DNA from: an uncultured Desulfobacterales bacterium
GTDB lineage: Bacteria > Desulfobacterota > Desulfobulbia > Desulfobulbales > Desulfocapsaceae
Length of the DNA: 64,000 bases
Direction of reading: 5' to 3'
Assembly: GCA_937915545.1 (NCBI GenBank)
Contig: CALGIJ010000019.1
Span: forward strand, 124,001 to 188,000
The notes under the pieces were generated by a model that did not search any database, was not told the DNA's origin, and saw nothing but the letters and a program-made list of their open reading frames with translations. A program made the position numbers and the translations under genes. Every line of letters begins with the position of its first letter. Position 1 is the stretch's first letter. Shown here piece by piece: positions 57,034-64,000 of this stretch.

Positions 57034-59648
57034 TATTTGTCACCTCCGTCAGCGAGCCAGGCATCGACGCGGAGTCCTGCCGCTGGATCGTACTTTCGCG
57101 CAAAGGCCTCGGGATATTCCCGACGCCACCTGTCCATTTCCTCGCCGGTGACCTTCTGCACCTCGACGAGGTAGCCGCCGCCGATCTGGCCGACGCAGTT
57201 CTCGCTGGTGATCGCCCCGGGGGTGATGGTGTTGATCGCCCCGCCGCGTTCGATCTCGCCGGTCTTGATCGGGTCGTGGCGAGCGCCATGGTCGACATAG
57301 GCCACGCCCGGACGGAGCCGCTCGGTGACGTAGGCTCCGGCGAGCACCGTGCCGCGCTCGTTGAAAATCTTGACGATATCGCCGTTCTTGATACCGCGCT
57401 TCTCCGCCTCGCTGGGATGCAGCCAGCAGGGTTCGTACTTGTAGCCGTCCGGGCCGGTGACCTTCATGGTCGGGGTCTCACGGGTCCAGGTGATGTCGTC
57501 GCACTGGGCGTGCACGCGCCAGCGGCCGTGGTTGGACATGATGAGCAGCGGGTAGACGCGGGCCCTGGCGCTCGACAGGCGCTCATCGTGATTGTGGCTC
57601 TTTTCGATCCACTTGGGAATCGGCCCGCGCTCCTTATCGTCGGGGAAGGCCTTGGCCAGGGCTTCCGAGTAGAACTCGAGCTTGCCGCTGGGGGTATTGA
57701 GCTTGAATTTTTCCGGGTCGAGGTAGAACTGGCGGAAGCCCGGCGGGTCGTTGGCCCAGTCGGCGGCGGTGGAATAGATCCAGTAGCCCTTTTCCTTGAG
57801 CTGTTCCCAGGAGACCAGCTTCTCGCCGCCCATATAGCCCCAGATGGCCTTCTGCAGGTCGGCGATGGTCTTGCCTTCGGTCATCTGCTCTTCCATGCCA
57901 GGGAACTTCTTGGCCACCTCGCGGACGCACTCAGCGTCGCTCTTCGATTCGCCGATGGGCTCGATGGCCTTCTCGGTGATCATGATGTTGGGCTGCATGG
58001 TGCCCTGACGGATGTTGGTGACGATGTCGTCGACCTCCATATAAGTGTTCACCGGCAGGACAATATCGGCATAGATGCAGTCGTTCTCGAACCAGGGGTG
58101 CTGGGCGACGAAGAATTCGATCTTCGGGCTGCGCAGAGCGAGCTCGGTCTCGTGGCCGAAGTTCCAGCAAGTGATGCGGCAGGGGCTGTCAGCCCAGATC
58201 ATGTGGATGGGCGAGCCCTTCTGCTCCTTCGGAATGGGGAAGGTATATTCGCAGAACTGGTCGGCGGTAAGGGCGTTCTGCGCCCCTGTGCCGCGGAACT
58301 TGATCGGTTCGTCGGAGAGGATGGCGTTCTGGATGAGGGTCTTGGGAATGACCTGCTGCTGCCAGGCGGAAACCGAGCTGAGCACCGGCAGGGCGAGGCG
58401 TTCCTCGATCTCAGGGTTCCAGAAGAAGGTGCCGCCCAGTCCCTCGGCGCGAGGGAGCCCAAAATAGGTCCACTGATGCTGATGGACGCCGGGGCCGCCC
58501 AGACCCTGCATGCCGAGGAGGATGCATTCGAGTCGGGCCGGTTCATGGGAGAAGGGTCCGCGGATGAAGCCACCACCGAAGTAATGGGCGATGGAAGTGG
58601 TCTTGGTACCGAACTCGCGTGCCAGCGCCTTGATGGTCCACTCGGGAACACCGCACTTGGCCGATGCCCACTCCGGGGTCTTGGGGATGCCGTCTTCCTT
58701 GCCGAGGACGTAGTCGGCCACCTTGTCCATGCCGACGGTGTGGGTCTTGACGTATTCCTTGTCGTAGGTGCCCTCGATCAGCCACATATAGATGATGGCC
58801 AGTTGCAGGGCGGCATCGGTATTGGGCAGAATGGGGATCCATTTGTCGGCGTGGATGGCGGCGCCGTAGTTGCAGTCGGGGCAGATATAGACCTGCTGGA
58901 TGCCGACCTCGGAGAGGAAGTAGCAGAGGCGGCTGGCGAACTGGCCGACGAAGCCCCAGGGCGTGGTTTCCGGGTCGCAACCCCAGAAGAGCACCATATC
59001 GGCATGTTCCAGGGTGTCCTTGACGATATTGGCGGCCGGGTACATGATGCCCTGTGCGCCCTGGCCCCAGACGTGCTTGGAACCCCAGTACCAGCCTTCC
59101 CAGCTGTCCGGGTTGCGCACCTGCAGGGTGAAGCCGCCGAGGTACTCGAGGAGGACGCCGGGATGGCCGTGGGGGGTGTTGATGGTCTTGCACTCGCCAT
59201 GGCCGTCGCCCTGCATGAGGATGGCGTGGGGACCGTACTTCTCATGGATGCGGCGGATCTCCGAGGCGATGAGGGTGGCTGCCTCGTCCCAGGAGATGCG
59301 CACGAATTTACTCTTGCCGCGATTCTGCGGATTACGCTCGCCGTTGGGATCCCAATCGACACGTTTCATTGGGAAGGGGACGCGGTTGGGGGAGTAGACG
59401 CGCTTTTTGTAGGCCAGGGAGAAGGGGCCGGGCAGCGACTTCCAGGTCGGCTCGATGGACTTGCCGTTACGCTCGATCTTCCATTGCCGCACCTCTTCTT
59501 TCTTATATTTCCAGCCATAACGCAGGGGCCGGACGCGGATGATCTTGCCGTTCTTGACGTCGACCATCCCTTCGGCCCCGCCGCCGAAGTAGCCGCCCAG
59601 ACCAAGGGAGCGCAGGACGGTTTTGTCTTTTGTTTTCAGTTTGTTCAT
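57033..59648 (-). CDS. Transhydroxylase-like Mo enzyme large subunit, copy 3
   Basis: The protein has 871 residues and is a close paralogue of copy 2 over its whole length. Active-site residues correspond: H150 in GDGHGEC and D181-S182 in NPDSWEGWYWGSKH. No N-terminal cluster cysteines are present at all. No Tat signal, hence cytoplasmic. AAGGAGATC precedes 59648. Next to a transporter set and cofactor genes, it may act on a different hydroxylated aromatic from copies 1 and 2. Mo versus W cannot be told from sequence. Confidence 0.83.
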   Translation of the reverse strand: MNKLKTKDKTVLRSLGLGGYFGGGAEGMVDVKNGKIIRVRPLRYGWKYKKEEVRQWKIERNGKSIEPTWKSLPGPFSLAYKKRVYSPNRVPFPMKRVDWDPNGERNPQNRGKSKFVRISWDEAATLIASEIRRIHEKYGPHAILMQGDGHGECKTINTPHGHPGVLLEYLGGFTLQVRNPDSWEGWYWGSKHVWGQGAQGIMYPAANIVKDTLEHADMVLFWGCDPETTPWGFVGQFASRLCYFLSEVGIQQVYICPDCNYGAAIHADKWIPILPNTDAALQLAIIYMWLIEGTYDKEYVKTHTVGMDKVADYVLGKEDGIPKTPEWASAKCGVPEWTIKALAREFGTKTTSIAHYFGGGFIRGPFSHEPARLECILLGMQGLGGPGVHQHQWTYFGLPRAEGLGGTFFWNPEIEERLALPVLSSVSAWQQQVIPKTLIQNAILSDEPIKFRGTGAQNALTADQFCEYTFPIPKEQKGSPIHMIWADSPCRITCWNFGHETELALRSPKIEFFVAQHPWFENDCIYADIVLPVNTYMEVDDIVTNIRQGTMQPNIMITEKAIEPIGESKSDAECVREVAKKFPGMEEQMTEGKTIADLQKAIWGYMGGEKLVSWEQLKEKGYWIYSTAADWANDPPGFRQFYLDPEKFKLNTPSGKLEFYSEALAKAFPDDKERGPIPKWIEKSHNHDERLSSARARVYPLLIMSNHGRWRVHAQCDDITWTRETPTMKVTGPDGYKYEPCWLHPSEAEKRGIKNGDIVKIFNERGTVLAGAYVTERLRPGVAYVDHGARHDPIKTGEIERGGAINTITPGAITSENCVGQIGGGYLVEVQKVTGEEMDRWRREYPEAFARKYDPAAGLRVDAWLADGGDK

Positions 59649-59700
59649 CGAAGTTGATCTCCTTTGAGGTTGGCGGTCGTCAATCGGTCGGGAGCGGCCG

Positions 59701-59745
59701 ACGATACAAGTGCATGAAAAATTGCATGTAAATACGGGGGAAAAG
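59701..59745 (-). promoter_or_regulatory. Island motif upstream of operon 3
   Basis: ATTGCATGTAAAT (59721-59733, plus strand) and a second TGCATGAAAAAT (59711-59722) lie 60-85 bases ahead of the minus-strand start at 59648, so the motif is inverted relative to the gene. On the minus strand a weak TTTACA ... TGTATC pair could be the promoter. The arrangement differs from the other sites and supports a protein-binding role rather than simple core-promoter similarity. Confidence 0.45.
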
Positions 59746-59880
59746 AAAAAACGACCCCCCTGGTTGGTTCGTTATTGTCTCCAAGTTATCCGCAAAGCGG
59801 TGCTGAAGTCAACCTAATTTTACCTATTGCAACAGATAGCCGATCTGCCGTCACTTGGCCATGGCTGGCCAGCCTCGTGT

Positions 59881-60318
59881 TCAGGCTGGGGGTGGAGCGG
59901 ACGCGGCGATGGAGGCCGCGTTCCTCCTGGCGAGTTTCTTCTTGCCGATAATACATGGGTTAGGGCAGCGGCGACAGATGCCGTCGCAGCGCAGTTTGCC
60001 CCGTGGGCCACAGCCGAAGGCACAACTGCCGCAGGCGCTGGGCGGGTAGATATTGCCACCGGTGAGGCGGAAGGAGAGCCCGTCGCTGTCGATGGATATC
60101 GGGGCGTACTCCGCGAGCAGTGCCGACTCGATGACGAAGGTAAAGCCCTGGTGTTCCACCGTAGTGTCGCAGTTTCTCCAGTGGTCGGGGGAGATGCCAA
60201 AAAACTTGATACCGCAGCCACCGGTGAGCAGAGCGATGCGCATCAGACATGTGCCGTGTCTTGCGGTGACCTCGGCGAGGGCGGCGAGAGCTGCGGGGGT
60301 GGTGGCGAGGGTGTCCAT
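59881..60318 (-). CDS. HesB/IscA-like protein with a Cys-rich tail, copy 2
   Basis: The protein has 145 residues. The HesB-like core has C35 in LLTGGCGIKFFG. The tail has the same seven-cysteine pattern as copy 1 at 47924-48337, here C-x2-C-x3-C-x7-C-x3-C-x2-C-x3-C, starting CGSCAFGC. The ATG at 60318 is used; a GTG at 60327 is possible. It directly follows the molybdopterin-binding gene (12-base gap) and precedes operon 3, tying it to FeS-molybdoenzyme maturation by context. Confidence 0.76.
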   Translation of the reverse strand: MDTLATTPAALAALAEVTARHGTCLMRIALLTGGCGIKFFGISPDHWRNCDTTVEHQGFTFVIESALLAEYAPISIDSDGLSFRLTGGNIYPPSACGSCAFGCGPRGKLRCDGICRRCPNPCIIGKKKLARRNAASIAASAPPPA

Positions 60319-60329
60319 GGCGTCCACCG

Positions 60330-61358
60330 CTATTTGCCGAAGGGGCAGACCGGAAAACTGCAGGTCGGGCAGTTGAGGCAGAGTCCCCCGTGACCGAGTG
60401 CGGCGATGTCCTGACGCGTTATACGGTCCCCGGCAAGGATTCGCGGGAAAACGAGATCGAGCACCGTGCGTGCGGCGTACATGCCACAGGCCGGCACGCC
60501 GAGTACCGGCAGATCGCCGAGGTAGGCGACCATGAACATCGCCCCCGGCAGGACCGGGGAACCATAGACGATATCCTTTACTCCTGCCTTTTCGAGGGCG
60601 AAGCGGGTGCGGTCGTCTGGATCGACGCTCATGCCGCCGGTGGTGATGAGCAGGTCGGAACCTTGAGCGACGAGGTCGACCACCGCGGCGGCGATCAACG
60701 CATCGTCATCGGGGAGATACACTACCTCGACGATCTCCCCACCCAGTTCCCTGACCTTCCTGGTGATCACCGGCTTGAACTTGTCGGTCACCAGGCCGTG
60801 ATAGACCTCGTTGCCGGTGATCATCACCCCCACTCTGGCGCGACGCAGGGGGGCGACGGAGAGCACGCCACGGGTCGCTTCCCTGGCCGCTGCCGCAGCA
60901 CCATCCACCAGGCGCTGCGAGACCAGCAGGGGGATGGCCCGAGTGGCGGCGACGATATCACCCTTTTTCACCACGCCGTTGCTGTGGCGGGTGGCGCACA
61001 TCACCTCGCCGAACATGTTAAACTGGAGCAGGGCGGCGGTATCGACGCGGAAAAGACCGTCGTGGAGAGCCCTCAAGGTGATCTTCCCCTCGCGCGGGGC
61101 CTCGTTCCAGCCCACCCCGGCGCCGCACAGGGCGGTGGCGAGAATGGCCGCGGCGGCGTCCTCGTGGATCTCGTCACCTTCCGGGCGGAGAATATAGAGG
61201 TGGTTCTTGCCCAGGCGGCGCAGGTGTTCGAGGTCGTCGACGCTGAGGATGTGGCCTTTATGAAAAGCGGCGCCCTTGAACTCTCCTGGGCGAATCTCGG
61301 TGATGTCGTGGGCGAGCGGGAAACCGACGGCTTCTTCCAGGGTAACCACCTGTTTCAT
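60330..61358 (-). CDS. Molybdopterin-binding domain protein (MoeA/Mog-related)
   Basis: The protein has 342 residues. The C-terminal half carries a MoCF-biosynthesis domain: VGVMITGNEVYHGLVTDKF, SDLLITTGGMSVDPDDRTR and GSPVLPGAMFMVAYLGD are the MPT-site loops. The N-terminal half (KQVVTLEEAVGFPLAHDITE) resembles MoeA domain I/II only partly and is shorter than MoeA. It may insert Mo or pass MPT to particular enzymes. Start 61358 follows GGGAGAAGACACC. Its promoter carries the island motif. Confidence 0.85.
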   Translation of the reverse strand: MKQVVTLEEAVGFPLAHDITEIRPGEFKGAAFHKGHILSVDDLEHLRRLGKNHLYILRPEGDEIHEDAAAAILATALCGAGVGWNEAPREGKITLRALHDGLFRVDTAALLQFNMFGEVMCATRHSNGVVKKGDIVAATRAIPLLVSQRLVDGAAAAAREATRGVLSVAPLRRARVGVMITGNEVYHGLVTDKFKPVITRKVRELGGEIVEVVYLPDDDALIAAAVVDLVAQGSDLLITTGGMSVDPDDRTRFALEKAGVKDIVYGSPVLPGAMFMVAYLGDLPVLGVPACGMYAARTVLDLVFPRILAGDRITRQDIAALGHGGLCLNCPTCSFPVCPFGK

Positions 61359-61409
61359 GGTGTCTTCTCCCAAAGTGTTGTGGACGTCGTAGCAATGGTA
61401 TGGTATGAA

Positions 61410-61437
61410 ATATTACATACAATCACAGCGCTGTCAA
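61410..61437 (-). promoter_or_regulatory. Promoter with island motif for the molybdopterin-binding gene
   Basis: On the minus strand TTGACA (61432-61437), 16-bp spacer and TAATAT (61410-61415). ATTGTATGTAATAT (61410-61423) overlaps the -10, exactly as at 37834 and 50291. A second, imperfect inverted half-site CATACCAT follows on the same strand 8 bases later, repeated in CATACCATACCAT. Confidence 0.75.
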
Positions 61438-61569
61438 GGGAAAGCGCCAGAGGGGGCTCGAGGCACAAATTGAGGTGCCGGTGGTCAGGAAAACGTCTTG
61501 ATATGGAAGACAAAAGTTGCGCCGGCCCTTGCCGCAAAAGCGCAGCAAGGGCCATGTAACGCTAGATTA

Positions 61570-61598
61570 TTGACATAATATTAGATATATACTAAAAA
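61570..61598 (+). promoter_or_regulatory. Candidate promoter of the GntR gene
   Basis: TTGACA (61570-61575), 17-bp AT-rich spacer and TAAAAA (61593-61598). It leaves a leader of about 170 nt before the GTG start at 61777. The remainder of the 61438-61776 gap shows no gene. Confidence 0.45.
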
Positions 61599-61776
61599 GA
61601 TTCAGCTCATTTCCGGCCCGCGTTCCTGACATCACCAGGAGATACGGCAGTCCGGGCGGCGGAGGAGATGGCTGGTGGCAGCGGGGGGTGCATGGGTGGT
61701 GTCCCGGTTTCCGGTACGCCTGGCGGTGTCGCCGACGTTACCAATGATCTATCTTCTACCGTAAACGAGCTGGCGA

Positions 61777-62427
61777 GTGAAAAAATACAGCAACCTGACC
61801 CTGAAGGTCTACCACCGCATCATCGAGCTGATGCTCAACTATGAAATCGTCCCCGGGCAGAGGCTCGTCTTCATCGATCTCGCCAAACAGCTGGGGGTGA
61901 GCAGAACGCCGGTCAACAATGCCCTCAGCATTCTCGCTCAGGAGGGGTATCTCGATTTCGTCCCCAATCAGGGCTACTCGGTGCATAAGCTGACGCGCAA
62001 GGAGGCCGAGAACCTCTATGAACTGCGCGAGGTACTCGAAGTCGGCTTCCTTGGCAAGGCCATCCGCAATATGACCGAGAAAAAGCAGCGCTCCTTCGAG
62101 AAAGCCAAACTCGAATACGAGGACGCCATTTCCAGCCGCGTCGATCGCCGCCTCTTCATCCTCGACGCCGAGTTTCATGCGGCGATCATCGATATGGCTG
62201 GCAATGAGGTGTTGTCGGCCCGCTACCGGGAAATCTGCCAGAAGATCTTTCTCCGCTTTCGCACCGAAGACCTGCAGTCGGCGCGAATCCTCGAAATCAA
62301 GCAGGAGCATCACGATCTCTTCGAGGCCATCGTTCTCAAAGACGTCGAGCGTGCCAAGGAACTGGTGCGTCAGCACCACAAGGCCTCGCAGCGCAAGCTC
62401 TTCCCTATCATTTTTCCGGTGGAGTGA
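61777..62427 (+). CDS. GntR-family transcriptional regulator, FadR/FCD subfamily
   Basis: The protein has 216 residues. The winged HTH is at ~5-70 (RLVFIDLAKQLGVSRTPVNN ending in GYSVHKL). An all-helical FCD effector domain (~80-210) has the metal-site residues of the group in RLFILDAEFHAAIIDMAGNE and QEHHDLFEAI. The start is GTG at 61777; a stop lies five codons upstream in frame. FCD regulators bind TTGTATnnATACAA-like dyads and respond to organic acids. It diverges from the molybdopterin-binding gene and is the nearest candidate for the recurring ATTGYATG sites. Confidence 0.9.
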   Translation: MKKYSNLTLKVYHRIIELMLNYEIVPGQRLVFIDLAKQLGVSRTPVNNALSILAQEGYLDFVPNQGYSVHKLTRKEAENLYELREVLEVGFLGKAIRNMTEKKQRSFEKAKLEYEDAISSRVDRRLFILDAEFHAAIIDMAGNEVLSARYREICQKIFLRFRTEDLQSARILEIKQEHHDLFEAIVLKDVERAKELVRQHHKASQRKLFPIIFPVE

Positions 62428-62688
62428 GGCCGGGAGTCTCGTCTACCGCAGCCGCCTGGCTGTGCTTGTCGTGCCGAGGTTTTCGTCTGGGGCCGCGGGC
62501 AACAGCAAGGCGAGGCGGGAGGGCAGCCAACCTGCTGGTCGATAGCGCCAGCTGCCGCGAAGGCGGCACGCGCCATTCTCACCGGCTGCATCTCTTGCCG
62601 GCGCCTTTGTCGTGTGTTGGTTCGACGAGGTGCTGCCTGGCCAACTTCCCCGGCAAGGCGGATGTCTCCAGACAGCCACAGGAAGACT

Positions 62689-63108
62689 CTACGGCTTCTC
62701 TTTGTCGAGTTCTTCGGTTGTTGCTGAATGACGGTCGAGCAGGATCTGGCTGACTTCGCGGACGAAGGCATGGCGGCAGTCGGTGGGGCAGCGCCGCAGT
62801 TCGCTCGACTCAAGGCAGTAGCGCGGGCATTTCTCCGAAAGTCGTCGGGTGTGCTCGTAATGCGTCCCTTTATAGAGCGAGAGAAAGTGTTTCGCCTCGA
62901 TGGTCATGGTCGAGCCGCATGCGGTGGTGTGGTGGGTGAAGTAGAAGAGGCCCTTTTCCTCACCCTCGAAATCGGCCTGGTAGCCATTGTAGTGGAGCGT
63001 CCGGTCGGCGAGGAAAGCAGTTCGATCCTCCCAGATAAAGGCGCACATCGGGCAGACTTTAAAGACCTTCGCCTGGTTGGTGGCCTTATCCGGCTCCCTG
63101 TCGGTCAT
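62689..63108 (-). CDS. Unknown Cys-rich protein, probably zinc-binding
   Basis: The protein has 139 residues with nine cysteines: FKVCPMCAF (CxxC) near residue 20, one in TTACGST, and a cluster CPRYC...CPTDC near 95-110. Several His lie between (FTHHTTACG). This suggests one or two structural zinc sites. Start 63108 follows GGGAGAGACGACC. No family is recognised, and it has no obvious operon partner. Confidence 0.55.
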   Translation of the reverse strand: MTDREPDKATNQAKVFKVCPMCAFIWEDRTAFLADRTLHYNGYQADFEGEEKGLFYFTHHTTACGSTMTIEAKHFLSLYKGTHYEHTRRLSEKCPRYCLESSELRRCPTDCRHAFVREVSQILLDRHSATTEELDKEKP

Positions 63109-63282
63109 GGTCGTCTCTCCCGGCACTGAAAATCCTCTGGCCGAAGGGGTGTCCTGACGGGAATGGGGGAATGTGGCCGTCGGCGCCTTGGGTGCAGAAG
63201 GCGCCAGGTGAAAAGCGGGATATGGGGCATGGCTGGAGGGCTTGAGCTTGGCGGCGGCTGAGAAACGCGTCGTCGTCGGGAA

Positions 63283-64000
63283 TTACTTGTCCGAGAACCG
63301 GCTGCGGATCTCGACGAAGAGATGGAAGTTTTCGCTGAAGCGATCGAAGAGATCGGGGTCGAAGTGGTTGCCTCTCCCGTCCCGCATGATGGTCATGGCC
63401 TCTTCTGGAGAGATGGCATCCTTGTAGGGGCGTTCGGTGGTCAGAGCGTCGAAGACGTCGCAAATGGCGCCGATGCGCCCGGAAATGGGGATCTCTTGTC
63501 CGGCCAGACCGCGTGGGTATCCCCGCCCGTTGAACTTTTCGTGGTGGTTGAGGGCGATCTCGGCGCCGACCATGAGGATGTCCGAGGTGGATTCGGAGAG
63601 GATGCGGTAGCCGATCTCGCAATGGGTCTTCATGATGTCGAACTCTTCCTCGGTGAGCTTGCCGGGCTTGAGGAGAATGGTGTCTGAGATGCCGATCTTG
63701 CCGACGTCGTGCAGTGGGGCGGCGATCTTCAGTTTTCTGCAGAGGCTGTCCGGCAGGCCGCAGAGCCTGGCCAGGAGCTCGGAGTAATGCCCCATCCTGA
63801 TGGTATGCTTTGCGGTCTCGTTGTCCCGGAACTCTGCTGCCTTGGAGAGGATATGAATGCTCTCCTCGCGTGACTTGAAGAGCTCGGCGGTGCGTTCTTC
63901 GATGAGGTGCTCGAGCTCTTCGCGATGGCGCCGGTTATCGATTTCGAGATGGCGGCGACGCAGGGCGTTGGCGATATTGATGATGAGCTCATTGGACTGG
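63283..64000 (-). CDS. HD-GYP domain protein, probable c-di-GMP phosphodiesterase (5' end outside window)
   Basis: The frame stays open to the right edge, so the N-terminus is missing. Visible residues include a coiled-coil linker (HREELEHLIEERTAELFKSR), then the HD-GYP domain: AAPLHDVGKIGI (HD pair), NHHEKFNGRGYPRGL (HHE...GRGYP) and DVFDALTTERPYKDA. All metal and GYP residues are present, so it is likely active. Most relatives of this layout carry an N-terminal receiver domain, which would lie outside the window. Confidence 0.9.
   Translation of the reverse strand, partial: QSNELIINIANALRRRHLEIDNRRHREELEHLIEERTAELFKSREESIHILSKAAEFRDNETAKHTIRMGHYSELLARLCGLPDSLCRKLKIAAPLHDVGKIGISDTILLKPGKLTEEEFDIMKTHCEIGYRILSESTSDILMVGAEIALNHHEKFNGRGYPRGLAGQEIPISGRIGAICDVFDALTTERPYKDAISPEEAMTIMRDGRGNHFDPDLFDRFSENFHLFVEIRSRFSDK

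Noticed and set aside
47924..60318. Selenocysteine at the HesB-like active-site position
   Set aside because: Both genes encode Cys (GGCG) there with no in-frame TGA, so they are cysteine forms.
1..64000. CRISPR arrays, insertion sequences, prophage or integrase genes
   Set aside because: No regularly spaced repeats, transposase, integrase or terminal inverted repeats were seen anywhere in the window.

Overview
High-GC genome segment (AT-rich only in promoter gaps) from an anaerobic bacterium, most likely a Desulfobacterota/Desulfuromonadota-type deltaproteobacterium. This rests on the gene types: several Mo/W-bisPGD enzymes of fermentative/anaerobic-respiratory style, sigma-54 regulators, a DUF4388/Roadblock signalling protein, HesB-like cysteine-rich proteins and a TRAP transporter. 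No 16S, tRNA or other phylogenetic marker is in view, so the genus is open.

Layout. 1-20.4 kb is housekeeping and signalling: the 3' part of a SprT/DUF2786 gene, a DUF4442-Mth938 fusion, two Hsp20 genes diverging from a DnaJ operon, an M24 peptidase operon, rsmB, an orphan amino-acid binding protein, a PreP-type M16 protease with dtd, then a sensory block (Roadblock protein, REC-DUF4388-Roadblock protein with a predicted sigma-54 promoter, NtrC-like regulator, histidine kinase, chemoreceptor). 21-35.6 kb is a catabolic island: a pyrogallol-phloroglucinol-transhydroxylase-type pair (AthL/BthL-like), a two-subunit ADP-forming acyl-CoA synthetase, a crotonase, an OB-fold/Zn-ribbon protein with its thiolase, a TPR protein, an NAD(P)H-FMN reductase, a divergent IclR regulator, an SDR and two adjacent cyclase-family hydrolases. 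35.7-45.6 kb holds a radical-SAM/B12 protein, a three-subunit membrane molybdo-/tungsto-enzyme complex (four-cluster ferredoxin, NrfD, catalytic subunit) and a second transhydroxylase-type pair. 45.6-50 kb carries a cNMP-domain protein under a predicted sigma-54 promoter, the divergent sigma-54 activator, a HesB-like protein and a nitroreductase. 50.4-61.4 kb has an MFS carrier, a DctPQM TRAP transporter, UspA and SlyD-like FKBP genes, a third transhydroxylase-type pair, a second HesB-like protein and a molybdopterin-binding protein. A GntR/FCD regulator, a Cys-rich unknown and a truncated HD-GYP gene close the window.

How it fits together (inference). The island looks like anaerobic degradation of polyhydroxylated aromatics (trihydroxybenzenes, resorcinol-like compounds) in which Mo enzymes move or add hydroxyls. 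The SDR and cyclase hydrolases would reduce and hydrolytically open the dearomatised ring. The CoA synthetase, crotonase and thiolase/OB-fold pair would cut the open chain to acetyl-CoA, recovering ATP through the ADP-forming synthetase. TRAP and MFS systems would import substrate. HesB-like and MPT-binding proteins may service the FeS and molybdopterin cofactors.

A recurring element, ATTGYATGTAA, appears in six intergenic regions of 21-61.4 kb. In three of them it sits at the same place, inside a TTGACA-16 bp-TAATNT core promoter. This suggests one regulon covering catabolism, transport and cofactor genes, with the GntR/FCD protein as the nearest candidate regulator.
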